The position numbers and the translations under genes are program-made. Positions 44,228-53,001 of a DNA stretch of 64,000 nt are shown one piece after another. The stretch comes from Saprospiraceae bacterium (GTDB taxonomy: Bacteria > Bacteroidota > Bacteroidia > Chitinophagales > Saprospiraceae). The notes under the pieces are model-generated. The model made no database searches, was not told the DNA's origin, and saw nothing but the letters and a program-made list of their open reading frames with translations. The stretch lies in assembly GCA_016720635.1 (NCBI GenBank), contig JADKKF010000016.1, positions 16,300 to 80,299 of the forward strand. The letters run 5' to 3'. Every line of letters begins with the position of its first letter. The stretch's first letter is position 1.

Positions 44228-44729
44228 AATTATTATAATTGGCTGTCTTTCTCTATTCATTTGTAGTTGCACTTCTCCGAGATATCTCCCTTCCTCGGAA
44301 ACGATTGATGTTAATGCGTACGGCTCATACATTAGAATTAGTACCAACAAAACGGGAAATATTTCAGGGGAATTAATTTCGATTGACAGCACCACAATTG
44401 TTGTTTTGAAGCAGTCTTTAAACAAATGCGTTTCGGTTTTATTAAAAGATGTACACAGATTTTCTTTACGTTATGCTAAACCAAAACAATACGGGTGGAC
44501 TATTCCTGTTTATACTTTGTCAACAATAATACACGGGTCCATGCTGGTATTTACTGCTCCAATAAATCTTATGGTTACAATAGTGGTTACAATGAGTAGC
44601 GAAGATGCATTTCAATACAACGAAAAAAATATGAGTTATGAAAAATTAAAAATGTTTGCTAGATTTCCTCAAGGTATCCCACTCAACATTGATGTAGCAA
44701 GCATAAAAGAAGAACCTAAGCAACCATGA
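44217..44729 (+). CDS. predicted lipoprotein, partner of the upstream gene
   Basis: A 170-residue protein from the ATG at 44217 (MRIRIIIIGCLSLFICSCTSPRY), lipobox ICSC, with the start inside the previous gene's stop region. It has a beta-rich first part (GNISGELISIDSTTIVVLK, KCVSVLLKDVHRFSLRY), a hydrophobic segment (STIIHGSMLVFTAPINLMVTIVV) and an amphipathic tail. No family is known. The overlap with the upstream lipoprotein suggests a shared complex. Confidence 0.6.
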   Translation: MRIRIIIIGCLSLFICSCTSPRYLPSSETIDVNAYGSYIRISTNKTGNISGELISIDSTTIVVLKQSLNKCVSVLLKDVHRFSLRYAKPKQYGWTIPVYTLSTIIHGSMLVFTAPINLMVTIVVTMSSEDAFQYNEKNMSYEKLKMFARFPQGIPLNIDVASIKEEPKQP

Positions 44730-44882
44730 TTTTTTATGTAGGAATGATTGCAGATGATAAAAATTTATTCACGCATAAATAAATGTAAGGGCGACTAAAC
44801 TGTTAAAATGCCAAGCTGGATGCTGCTGTGTAAGTTCTATTGTAATTTTGGTTAAAGCAAGAAAATTCGCTACATTTGTTTA

Positions 44883-44976
44883 ATGCAAAACAATATTCAC
44901 AATCTACATGACAAATTCGTAAAAGCATCCTTCTCAGATGTGGACAGGGCTTTGGCTTTTTTTCGAGCAGTTTTAA
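44883..44976 (+). pseudogene. remnant of a third Rpn-family gene
   Basis: It begins like copies 1 and 2: TACATTTG (44871-44878), then the ATG at 44883 and MQNNIHNLHDKFVKASF. The match holds for about 95 bases, then an extra T in the T run (seven versus six) shifts the frame, and similarity ends at CGAGCAGTTTT. What remains is a short dead fragment just upstream of a structured repeat. Confidence 0.8.
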
Positions 44977-45045
44977 AAATAAATCAATATAGTTAATTAT
45001 AAAATTCGATCCTAGAGTTGAAGGTTTAAAACGGTCTGATACTCA

Positions 45046-45198
45046 GCGCATCAACGATCGGAATGGTCTCGACGACAATGCCTTGGTTTCAGTAGTCGAG
45101 AGTCATGGATCGTGCTTTCGACGAGCCATGACGGAACAAAGTGAACCCATCGAGAGCGTGACCACCTCTCGTCCTTAAAACGGGAGGTGGGGATGCCC
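45046..45198 (+). repeat. structured intergenic repeat, copy 8 (+ orientation)
   Basis: Starts GCGCATCAACGATCGGAATG and ends GGTGGGGATGCCC. Contains GGTCTCGACGACA...GTAGTCGAGA, GTCATGG...CCATGACGGAAC, AAAGTGAACCCA and hairpin CCACCTC...GAGGTGG. It is the longest of the eight copies and ends 22 bases before the hemC promoter. Confidence 0.72.
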
Positions 45199-45220
45199 AC
45201 ATTATGATAAGATAAAATCG

Positions 45221-45228
45221 TATCTTCG
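45221..45228 (+). promoter_or_regulatory. -7 element TATCTTCG for hemC
   Basis: A TAnnTTTG-like element (one mismatch, TATCTTCG) 14 bases before the TTG start of hemC. Confidence 0.45.
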
Positions 45229-45242
45229 CAAGAAAAAAGAAA

Positions 45243-46150
45243 TTGAAAGAGCAAATAATCATAGGTACACGAGGCAGTGATCTAGCTCTTTGGCAAGCAA
45301 GGTTCGTTCAGGATGAGCTGTCAAGACTAGGCCTAAAATCCGATCTCAAGATTATCTCTACTCAAGGAGATAGAGTGCAGGATCTGAACTTCAGTAAGAT
45401 GGAAGGGAAGGGCTTTTTTACGAAAGAGATAGAGGAGTCCTTGTTGAATGGTGAAATAGATATGGCGGTGCATTCGATGAAAGATCTTCCGACTGCCGCT
45501 ACCCCAGGATTGACGATTGGCGGGGTTTCATTGAGAGAAAACCCTGCGATGTATTACTGATAAGACAAGAAGTTTATACAGAGGATATTCCTTTGGGGTT
45601 AAGAGAGGGAAGCATTATTGGCACTTCCTCCAATAGACGAAAGGCGCTTATCCAATATCTTTGGCCTAATATCAATCACAAAGATCTGAGAGGTAATGTT
45701 CCAACGCGTGTGGAAAAACTTCGAGAAGGGCACTTTGATGCCATTATTTTGGCCAAGGCTGGGCTGTCTAGGCTAGGATTAGATCTTACGGGTTTAGTAG
45801 CGAAAGAATTGCATCCTCGTGAATTCATCCCTGCACCAGCGCAAGGAGTTTTGGCTTATCAGTGTCGACAAGAAGATGCGGACACCTTAGCCATCTTGCG
45901 CAAAATCCACCATGGCATCACTATAGAAACAACCAATATAGAGCGCAAAGTTTTGAAAATCTTGGATGGCGGATGCCAATTGCCGATAGGGGCTTATTGT
46001 GAGCGGGATCTGTTGAATAATTATCACGTTTGGGCTTGCTATACCAAGTCCTTGGAGCTGCCACTTAGAGTTGTCAAAGTTTCTTTGTCAACATCGGCTG
46101 GTTTAGCGGAAGAAGTAGTAGCAAAGTTAGAACATGAATCGCATTCCTAA
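45243..46150 (+). CDS. hemC: hydroxymethylbilane synthase, one frame break
   Basis: The porphobilinogen deaminase of haem synthesis. It is read here in two frames. From the TTG at 45243 (MKEQIIIGTRGSDLALWQA) the first runs to AVHSMKDLPTAATPGLTIGGVSLREN and a stop at 45560. The second frame continues at about 45545 with DVLLIRQEVY and includes GTSSNRRKALIQYLWP, DLRGNVPTRVEKL and the cofactor cysteine in ILDGGCQLPIGAY. One missing base near CCC at 45542-45544 (AACCC|TGCGATG) would join them. All key parts are otherwise present at normal length (about 300 residues), so the gene is probably functional in the real genome. It overlaps hemD by 17 bases. Confidence 0.92.
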
Positions 46151-46835
46151 GATACTTATAACACGAGAACAAGAAGAGTTAGGTGTTTTGACTCAAATGG
46201 TCGGCGTAGAATTTGTTTGTGTTCCTCTGTTGAACATAAAACTATTGCCAATAGAAGATAGTTTGGACGTGGATGTATATGTGTATTATAGTAAAAATGG
46301 GGTCAAAGCAATGCAAAATGCTGGGTGGTTTGCGCATGAAAAGGTTCGAGGAGCTATTCATATGAGTTATGGATCGGCAACGGCAAGGTTCTTGCAAGAA
46401 CTGGGTTTGCCCAATGTAATCGATGGAAAGGCTTCTGTGGGAGATATAGTCCACCAAATCGAGGCATTTCATCCTAAGAAAAGGATAGTTATAGTGCGTG
46501 CAAGCAATTCTTTGAAGTCTATCCAATCGGCACTGAATAAAGATTTTCCTTACGAAGAAATCATTGCCTATACGAATGTCATCAATGAGAAGGTAAAGAG
46601 TTTGCCGCTGCATGATTTTGCATATATTACCAGTCCTAGTCAAGGTGATAGATATCAAAAACTTTTGGTTCAAAAACCTAAATGGATCTTCCTAATTGGA
46701 GCAAGTACGGCCAAGAGTTTTAAAAATTCTCACCTCCCATATACGGTGCTTGAGACTCCAGATGACCGATGTTTTAGAGATACATTTTATGAAAAATTAA
46801 AAACATTTGGGAATGGTGAAAGCAACCTATCCTAA
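46134..46835 (+). CDS. hemD: uroporphyrinogen-III synthase
   Basis: A 233-residue protein of the haem pathway that closes hydroxymethylbilane to uroporphyrinogen III. The sequence is divergent, as usual for HemD, but shows KILITREQEELGVL at the start, VYVYYSKNGVKAM, the phosphate-side KKRIVIVRASNSLKSI, and FAYITSPSQGDRY with WIFLIGASTAKSF, which mark the two Rossmann-like halves. It follows hemC with a 17-base overlap; that pairing supports the call. Confidence 0.85.
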   Translation: MNRIPKILITREQEELGVLTQMVGVEFVCVPLLNIKLLPIEDSLDVDVYVYYSKNGVKAMQNAGWFAHEKVRGAIHMSYGSATARFLQELGLPNVIDGKASVGDIVHQIEAFHPKKRIVIVRASNSLKSIQSALNKDFPYEEIIAYTNVINEKVKSLPLHDFAYITSPSQGDRYQKLLVQKPKWIFLIGASTAKSFKNSHLPYTVLETPDDRCFRDTFYEKLKTFGNGESNLS

Positions 46836-46855
46836 TCAAATCCGTTTTGTTGTAG

Positions 46856-49327
46856 ATGAAAAATATAGTTTTTGGGTTTTGCTTTTTTCTATATGGATCT
46901 GGTCTGTCTTCCCTGTATGGCCAAATCAGTGGTTATGTACGGGATACTAGCGGACAAGTATTACCCCATGCCAATGTCTTGATAAAGGGTACCACCATCG
47001 GGACTACATGCAATGCGGAAGGCAAATATAATTTGAATTATACTGGAAAATTTCCTGTTGAGGTAGTTTATTCCTTTGTTGGATTTAAGCAAAAAACTGT
47101 GATAGTAAACTTTCCGAAATCGGTTCAGGATGTAGGTCTAGAGGAGGATTTTACAAATTTGGAAGATATGGTCATCGTTGCAGATCGAGAAGATCCAGCA
47201 TATGCCGTCATTCGAAAAGCGATCCAACAAAGGAGATATCATAGGGATCAAGTGAATGCGTTTCAGGCCAAAGTATATATCAAAGGGATTATAAAAATGG
47301 ACAATGCCCCCAAAAAGTTCATGGGAGTGGAAGTCGGAGACTTGAATGGCAATCTCGATAGTACAAGAAAGGGAATTCTGTATCTGTCAGAGTCAGAAAG
47401 CATTTACAAAAGACAGGGGCGTGAAGACATAAAAGAAATCATGGTTTCTAGCAAAGTGAGTGGGCGAGACAATGGGTTTAGCTTTAATCAAGCATCTACC
47501 TTGGACTATAATATTTATGACAATACATTGGAGTTTCGAAGGCAAATGTTGAGTCCAATCGCTAGTGATGCGTTGCTTTTTTATCGTTATAAAATGCTAG
47601 GAACATATGTCGATGAAGACCAAAAAATCATCAATAAAATTAAAGTAATTCCAATCAGAAATGCTGATCCAGTTTTTGCTGGTATTATAAATATAGAGGA
47701 GGACACGTGGGCTGTAAGGAATTTTGATCTTTATATGACGGAAGATGCCTCTAAGATATCTTCCTTTGATACCTTGCGTTTGATCCAACAATACACACAC
47801 CTTAAGAAAGAAAATGTTTGGAGACTTTTTAGTACCGCTGTGACATTTAGTGCCAATTTATTTGGTTTTAAGGCCAATGGCAAGTTTACGGGTATATTTA
47901 GCGATTATCAAATCAATCCAATTTTTCCAAAAGGTACATTTAATAATGAATTGATGAAAGTAGAGGAGGAGGCAAATAAGAAAGATTCTACTTACTGGGC
48001 ACAGGCTAGACCCATCGATTTGACTAGTGAGGAACAAGTGGATTATATCCGCAAAGATAGTATCCAAGTGATCCGGGAATCAAAAGTTTATCTCGACTCT
48101 ATGGATCGCAAATCGAATAAATTCGGAGTTGGTGAATTATTTCTAGGTTATACTTTGAAAAGATCTTATACGGGTTATACATACAAATTTAGATTGAATC
48201 CAGTGCAATTCAATCCAGTCCAAGGGTTGCATTTGGGTTTAAAAACGGACATAAGTTATGGGAAGCGTGAAAATCCTTTGAGGTGGAACGTTAACGCTGG
48301 TTTGAGCTATGGTTTTGCGGATAAGGCTATAAGATATATAGCTGGAGGAAATCTTCGGTTGAATAGGAAGGATCGCTCGAGATTTTTGGTTGAATTTGGT
48401 GATCAAGTGCTTAATCAAAATGAAAGATCCCCTGATGGAGAGTTGCTAAATTCTTATTGGTCACTAAAGTTTAAAAATAATTTTATAAAATTATATCAAA
48501 AAAAATACGCCTTTGTTGAGTATCGAACCGAATTAAAAAATGGACTTTTTACCAACACAAAGTTAGAATATGTCAATCGAAACGGCGTATCAAATCATAC
48601 AGAATTTTCTTTTGCCAAGGATAAACCAAACTATAAGACCAATACTGTGGGTAGCGATGACGTCGAGTTGCCGAATTCGGTAAAGGCGGAGTTCATCAAA
48701 GCGAGAATAGGGTTTAGCTATACCCCAGCGGCGAAGTATCTTTCTTACCCCGATGTCAAGGTGAATTTAGGTTCGAAATATCCCACGCTTTCGGCATCTT
48801 ATACGCACGCCTTCGATATGGATTTGGGCAGAAGGTACTCGAAGATAGCGGCCCAAATTCACGATGAAGAGATAAAGCTCGGACTTTTTGGTACTTTAGA
48901 ATATCTGGTACAGGCAGGCTATTTCTTTAAAAATTCAACGCTACAATTTCCTGATTATCAACATGTACAGGGGCATTATTTTTGGCTTATTAGCAAGCCT
49001 CAGACTATTGCACATTTTAAGATATTGCCTTATTACGAGATTTTTGCTAAAGATAAATATTATGAAGCCTATTTAGAATACAATGACAATGGTTATATTT
49101 TGGATAAAATTCCATTGTTGCGGAAATTAGGATTTTTCACCATTGGTTCTTTGAAACATACGCAAATGGATGATCTGAATCCTTATACCGAGTGGTCAAT
49201 AGGTTTTGATAGATTAGGCTGGGGAAAATACCGCATGTTTAGGCTAGACATTGTCCATGGGTACAGAGATTTTAAATTTTGGAAATCTGGCTTGGTGCTG
49301 AGCGCGTCTCCGACATTTGGCAATTAG
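46856..49327 (+). CDS. DUF5686 outer-membrane protein with carboxypeptidase-like N-terminal domain
   Basis: An 823-residue exported protein. A signal peptide (ending SSLYGQ) is followed by a CarboxypepD_reg-like domain (ISGYVRDTSGQVLPHANVLIKGT, then VEVVYSFVGFKQKTV). After ADREDPAYAVIRKAIQQRRYHRDQVNAFQAKVYIKG, where AYAVIRKAI and F-x-A-K-V-Y-x-K-G are hallmarks of DUF5686, a long barrel-like region runs to the end and closes with an aromatic-rich strand. The family is wide in Bacteroidota, probably in the outer membrane, with no fixed function. It lies 20 bases after hemD and may be co-transcribed. Confidence 0.88.
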   Translation: MKNIVFGFCFFLYGSGLSSLYGQISGYVRDTSGQVLPHANVLIKGTTIGTTCNAEGKYNLNYTGKFPVEVVYSFVGFKQKTVIVNFPKSVQDVGLEEDFTNLEDMVIVADREDPAYAVIRKAIQQRRYHRDQVNAFQAKVYIKGIIKMDNAPKKFMGVEVGDLNGNLDSTRKGILYLSESESIYKRQGREDIKEIMVSSKVSGRDNGFSFNQASTLDYNIYDNTLEFRRQMLSPIASDALLFYRYKMLGTYVDEDQKIINKIKVIPIRNADPVFAGIINIEEDTWAVRNFDLYMTEDASKISSFDTLRLIQQYTHLKKENVWRLFSTAVTFSANLFGFKANGKFTGIFSDYQINPIFPKGTFNNELMKVEEEANKKDSTYWAQARPIDLTSEEQVDYIRKDSIQVIRESKVYLDSMDRKSNKFGVGELFLGYTLKRSYTGYTYKFRLNPVQFNPVQGLHLGLKTDISYGKRENPLRWNVNAGLSYGFADKAIRYIAGGNLRLNRKDRSRFLVEFGDQVLNQNERSPDGELLNSYWSLKFKNNFIKLYQKKYAFVEYRTELKNGLFTNTKLEYVNRNGVSNHTEFSFAKDKPNYKTNTVGSDDVELPNSVKAEFIKARIGFSYTPAAKYLSYPDVKVNLGSKYPTLSASYTHAFDMDLGRRYSKIAAQIHDEEIKLGLFGTLEYLVQAGYFFKNSTLQFPDYQHVQGHYFWLISKPQTIAHFKILPYYEIFAKDKYYEAYLEYNDNGYILDKIPLLRKLGFFTIGSLKHTQMDDLNPYTEWSIGFDRLGWGKYRMFRLDIVHGYRDFKFWKSGLVLSASPTFGN

Positions 49328-49341
49328 CTTCGGTGATTTAG

Positions 49342-50400
49342 TCACCCAAAAGACACCTCTTCTATCAAAGAAATACCGTAACCATTAAGGCCAATTCTAC
49401 GCTTTGGCGTATTCGTAAGTAATCTAACTTGTTGAATACCAATATCTTTGATGATTTGAGCGCCAATACCCAAATTGCGCTGGGCTAAAAGTGCATGTTG
49501 TGCATTTTGCTCTGTATTCTGAATAAAAACCAAAACTCCATGCCCTTGCTCTTGGATCATTTCTATGGCAGTTTGTGTTTTTATATCTGAAAATAAAAGC
49601 CTTGGCAATTCTTCATACGGTGTAGCTTGAACTCGCACCAACTGCGCCTTGTTGGGGTCAATTTCACCCCAAATCCAGGCGATATGTTTTTGTGCTTCAC
49701 CCAATTCTTGATAAGTAATTTGCGTAATTTTTTTTCCTTGAAATTGAATTTCTTCTTCGTTGATGCGCTGGATTAAGCTTTCTTTTTCAAGGCGATACGA
49801 TACCAAATCGTCTATAGTGATAATTTTTAGATTTAAATCTTTTGCTAGTGCTAACAGTTGTGGCAATCGGGCCATCGTGCCATCTTCATTGAGTATTTCT
49901 ACTAATACACCAGCAGGATATAATCCAGCCATTTTGGCTAGGTCGATGGCAGCTTCAGTATGTCCAGTTCGTTTCAAGACCCCTCCTTTTTGGGCTCTGA
50001 GAGGAAAAATATGTCCAGGCCTCGCAAAGTCATTAGCCTTATAATGGGGATTCACCAATGCGAGAATACACTTGGCCCTATCGTGTACTGAAATGCCCGT
50101 TGTACAACCTTCACCAATCAAATCTACCGAAACGGTAAAGGCAGTCTCATGCAGCGCCGTATTGTCGTGAACCATCAGGTTGAGATTCAACTCGTTTGCC
50201 CGTTCATTGTCTATCGGCGCACATATAAGACCACGGCCCCTGGTGGCCATGAAATTTATTATCTCTGGGGTTACCAATTCAGCTGCGCAAATGAAATCCC
50301 CTTCATTCTCGCGATTTTCATCATCAACTACGATTATAATTTCGCCGTTTGCGATGGCTTGGATTCCCTCTTCTATGGAATTTAGTTTTATTTCGCTCAT
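49342..50400 (-). CDS. ribB: 3,4-dihydroxy-2-butanone 4-phosphate synthase with degenerate GTP cyclohydrolase II domain
   Basis: A 352-residue riboflavin-pathway protein from the ATG at 50400 (MSEIKLNSIEEGIQAIANGE); the open frame to 50469 lacks homology. Residues 1-205 are an intact RibB domain: VVDDENRENEGDF holds the acidic metal residues, and RPGHIFPLRAQKGGVLKRTGHTEA and GVLVEILNEDGTMAR follow. Residues 206-352 are homologous to RibA, but the zinc motif (C-x2-GD-x9-C-x-C) and other catalytic residues are absent, and the domain has no cysteine. It should not make the RibA product. A separate ribA must exist elsewhere. It lies one base from a glycosyltransferase gene. Confidence 0.93.
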   Translation of the reverse strand: MSEIKLNSIEEGIQAIANGEIIIVVDDENRENEGDFICAAELVTPEIINFMATRGRGLICAPIDNERANELNLNLMVHDNTALHETAFTVSVDLIGEGCTTGISVHDRAKCILALVNPHYKANDFARPGHIFPLRAQKGGVLKRTGHTEAAIDLAKMAGLYPAGVLVEILNEDGTMARLPQLLALAKDLNLKIITIDDLVSYRLEKESLIQRINEEEIQFQGKKITQITYQELGEAQKHIAWIWGEIDPNKAQLVRVQATPYEELPRLLFSDIKTQTAIEMIQEQGHGVLVFIQNTEQNAQHALLAQRNLGIGAQIIKDIGIQQVRLLTNTPKRRIGLNGYGISLIEEVSFG

Positions 50401-50401
50401 A

Positions 50402-51565
50402 TTATGAAAGGTAGAACAACTCTTCGAGTTGATGGGTTGAATGTTCCCAAGAAAAATTTTCGGTAACAAAAATACTGGCAGCTTGAGCCATTTTGGATTG
50501 GCGATCCGTATCGTCTAATAATTTACAAATTAGCTTCACCCAGTCTTGGGGATGGGAACAGATTAAGATCTCATTTTCTCTAGCGCCTATGGCATTATTG
50601 ACTTGCGGTGTACAAATACATGGAATTCCAAGCGCCATCGCCTCTATGATTTTATTTTGCAAACCAGCTCCATGATATATTGGGGCGATAAAAATTTTGG
50701 ACCCCAAATAGGCCTCTCGGATATCTTCAATCCATCCAGACACAGTCACTTGTGGGTGTGCAAATTTTGTTATTACCGCACTTGGCCTTGCCCCAGCAAT
50801 CAAGATTTTTACTTCAGGTTTTACCTTTATCAAATTGGGAACAATTTTCTCAATGATAAATTTAGCTGCCATAACATTGGGATAATATCCCATATTTCCT
50901 ACGAATACCATGTCATAAACTTTGGGTATCTTGTTTTTATTGTTGAAATAATTGAAATCAACTCCGTTTGGGATCACAGAAACAATTTGATCCAATGCCA
51001 ATCCCATTCTCGATTTATCTTGTTCTGAAATGATGGTGAGCTGATCGAATTGTGGGGCAATTTTTGTCTCATATTTTTTTAAAAAAAATGATTCTCTTTT
51101 GAAAAATGGTTTTTGCCACCAAGGAGCGGAAAGATATCTAAGTCTCATACTGTGAGAAAAAGCATCCATATAATCCAAGCATTTTGGAATATCCATAGCC
51201 TTGGCATATTCTGCCATTCTGATCAGTTGACAATATAAGTAATCAGGTTTTTCATTTTCGATCTCGTAAACCATCTTTTTGAATATGGAAGAATTGTAAA
51301 AATAGCCTACTTGTATAGGCCACTTTCTAATAAAGCACAAAAGTGAATTCCAAATTCTACTGAAAAAACTCAATTTATAGACAAAAATACGATGACAATA
51401 TTGCTTTACTTGATTATAATCTTCGGGTGAAATATCGATATCAGTCAAGGCATAAAGGGACACTTCATGATCTCTGCTTAGACACCTGATTTGGTGAAAA
51501 AGCCGAAGCTTGTCTCCTTTTTCTAATGGAAAAGGAAACCTAGAAGAGAGAATGGCTATCTTCAC
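50402..51565 (-). CDS. family 4 glycosyltransferase, TIGR03087-like
   Basis: A 387-residue GT-B enzyme. It starts ILSSRFPFPLEKGDKLRLFHQI, the hallmark of the Stp1/TIGR03087 group of sugar transferases, and has VSVIPNGVDFNYF, DMVFVGNMGYYPNVMAAKFI and IFIAPIYHGAGLQNKIIEAMALGIPCICT with the E-x7-E-like GT4 motif. The sugar and acceptor are unknown. It may help to build a surface polysaccharide. It precedes ribB on the same strand with one base between stop and start. Confidence 0.88.
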   Translation of the reverse strand: MKIAILSSRFPFPLEKGDKLRLFHQIRCLSRDHEVSLYALTDIDISPEDYNQVKQYCHRIFVYKLSFFSRIWNSLLCFIRKWPIQVGYFYNSSIFKKMVYEIENEKPDYLYCQLIRMAEYAKAMDIPKCLDYMDAFSHSMRLRYLSAPWWQKPFFKRESFFLKKYETKIAPQFDQLTIISEQDKSRMGLALDQIVSVIPNGVDFNYFNNKNKIPKVYDMVFVGNMGYYPNVMAAKFIIEKIVPNLIKVKPEVKILIAGARPSAVITKFAHPQVTVSGWIEDIREAYLGSKIFIAPIYHGAGLQNKIIEAMALGIPCICTPQVNNAIGARENEILICSHPQDWVKLICKLLDDTDRQSKMAQAASIFVTENFSWEHSTHQLEELFYLS

Positions 51566-51577
51566 CGAGTTAAAAAA

Positions 51578-51901
51578 TTATGCTTGGGCGATGGGGTTAT
51601 TAAAATTCATCGGCGGAAATCCTTGTTGATCACTCTCCACGATATTGCCAAATTGTGCTTCATATCTTTTGATGTTTTCAATCATTGCCTTCATGAGCCG
51701 TTTGGCATGCTGGGGCGTGAGTACTATTCGAGACTTTACTTTTGCTTTGGGTACATTCGGTACTAGTCTTAAAAAATCCAATACAAACTCTGAATTTGAA
51801 TGGGAAATAATGGCCAAGTTAGAATATATTCCGTCTGCCATCTCTTCCGAAATTTCTATATTTAATTGATTCTCCGTGGACTCGTCTTCAAATTTTTTCA
51901 T
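51578..51901 (-). CDS. DUF3467 protein
   Basis: A 107-residue cytoplasmic protein with the DUF3467 core: NIEISEEMADGIYSNLAIISHSNSEFVLDFLRLVP and SRIVLTPQHAKRLMKAMIENIKRYE, of which the key features are A-x-G-x-Y-x-N and the L-T-P-x-H-A-K-R turn. The function is unknown. The gene is conserved through Bacteroidota, often near transcription genes; here it precedes a glycosyltransferase by 12 bases. Confidence 0.88.
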   Translation of the reverse strand: MKKFEDESTENQLNIEISEEMADGIYSNLAIISHSNSEFVLDFLRLVPNVPKAKVKSRIVLTPQHAKRLMKAMIENIKRYEAQFGNIVESDQQGFPPMNFNNPIAQA

Positions 51902-51964
51902 TTTTTATGAAAATTTTAATCATATAAGTTGATAAAAATGCAAATATAGGAAAACAAATCAGTA

Positions 51965-52105
51965 TTGTCAAGGCAATGGCTTTATTCTCACCGCGAAAAG
52001 GGATTCACCAAAATACTGTATCACATTCAATTATTAAATAAAATTAATTATTTGGAAGCCATTGATAAATTGATCTATTTTAAACTATCGGACATTAAAA
52101 ATTAG
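51965..52105 (+). CDS. possible 46-residue small protein
   Basis: TTG start at 51965, TAG at 52105. The peptide (SRQWLYSHREKGFTKILYH..., ending YFKLSDIKN) has a balanced, protein-like make-up with amphipathic helices (LLNKINYLEAIDKLI). There is no good ribosome-binding site and no known relative, so it may be spurious. Confidence 0.25.
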   Translation: MSRQWLYSHREKGFTKILYHIQLLNKINYLEAIDKLIYFKLSDIKN

Positions 52106-52168
52106 AAAAATCAAATAGTATTAACATTTTCTTAACATTTGAAATCTTATTTTTTAATTCAAATAGTT

Positions 52169-52176
52169 TATTTTTG
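52169..52176 (+). promoter_or_regulatory. -7 element TATTTTTG for the T9SS cargo gene
   Basis: TAnnTTTG match about 300 bases upstream of the ATG at 52475. It would imply a long 5' leader. Confidence 0.35.
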
Positions 52177-52474
52177 TAAAGTGGAAAGCAATAACGTTTG
52201 GGATCCATAGAAATTATACCATTTTTTCACCAAGAAAACAAAAATTACACAATATTTTAGAAAATTAAAATCTTAAGGACATTTCCTTTGGGTATTTGAA
52301 GTTTTTAAACCTGTTTTGCTCATGGCTTACGCTTGGGTATTGTTTGGTTTTCCCTTATACCACATTTTTCAATTTGACCATCATGGATTTTGAGAAGCAC
52401 AGCTTGTCTAGGCGCTTGCATGTATTTGCATTGATTCGATTCTATTTTCTATTCAAACAAAAATAAATTTAATA

Positions 52475-52972
52475 ATGAAAAAACTTTGGCAAAAACAGAG
52501 AAAAATTTTACTACTCATCGCATTTGGAATTACCATAACTTCGATGAGTCTGTATGGACAGTGCATTGCTAATAGATTTGCGGCGTCCAGCTACAGCATT
52601 GGAACTTGTGGTAGTCACGTTTATCAAAGCAGTCTCGGGTCACTTTCTAATATCTATGGCTCATGTGGCGGTTTGACGTTTAGCCCACCTTTGACAGGAG
52701 GTGACATCGTGATCAAAACTCAAGAATTCGGAGATCGCACCCTTTACAATATTTTTCCTAATCCCAATATGGGCACCATATATCTTGAAGGGGGCGACAA
52801 AAATGAAGCTTTGAGTATTTCGATTATTTCATTAACTGGGCAGAAAATATTCACTTTAAATAAATATGCAGATAGTACCATCGACTTAGCGGATTTAGCT
52901 CCAGGGGCCTATGTGCTTTATATCAAAAATAGCAAAAATCAACTCTTCACTTATAAAATAATAAAACTATAA
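52475..52972 (+). CDS. small secreted protein with type IX sorting domain
   Basis: A 165-residue exported protein. After a signal peptide (ITITSMSLYGQ) comes a short Ser/Gly/Cys-rich region (CIANRFAASSYSIGTCG, SLGSLSNIYGSCGG). The C-terminal 75 residues are a T9SS type A domain: YNIFPNPNMGTIYL, ISIISLTGQKIFTL, LADLAPGAYVLYI, YKIIKL. The mature passenger is only about 60 residues, so the protein is mostly sorting signal. It is the first gene of a surface-protein cluster (gap 29 bases to the collagen-like gene). Confidence 0.85.
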   Translation: MKKLWQKQRKILLLIAFGITITSMSLYGQCIANRFAASSYSIGTCGSHVYQSSLGSLSNIYGSCGGLTFSPPLTGGDIVIKTQEFGDRTLYNIFPNPNMGTIYLEGGDKNEALSISIISLTGQKIFTLNKYADSTIDLADLAPGAYVLYIKNSKNQLFTYKIIKL

Positions 52973-53001
52973 TTCATTTAAAATTTTAAAAAATTACACA
53001 T

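Larger units (their letters stand above)
51902..52474. other. intergenic region with a possible small frame and a promoter
   Basis: AT-rich gap of 573 bases between the divergent DUF3467 and T9SS cargo genes. It holds a 46-codon frame (51965-52105) and a TATTTTTG promoter-like element (52169-52176). The rest, up to the ATG at 52475, looks like a 300-base leader without a frame that I can support. Confidence 0.4.
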
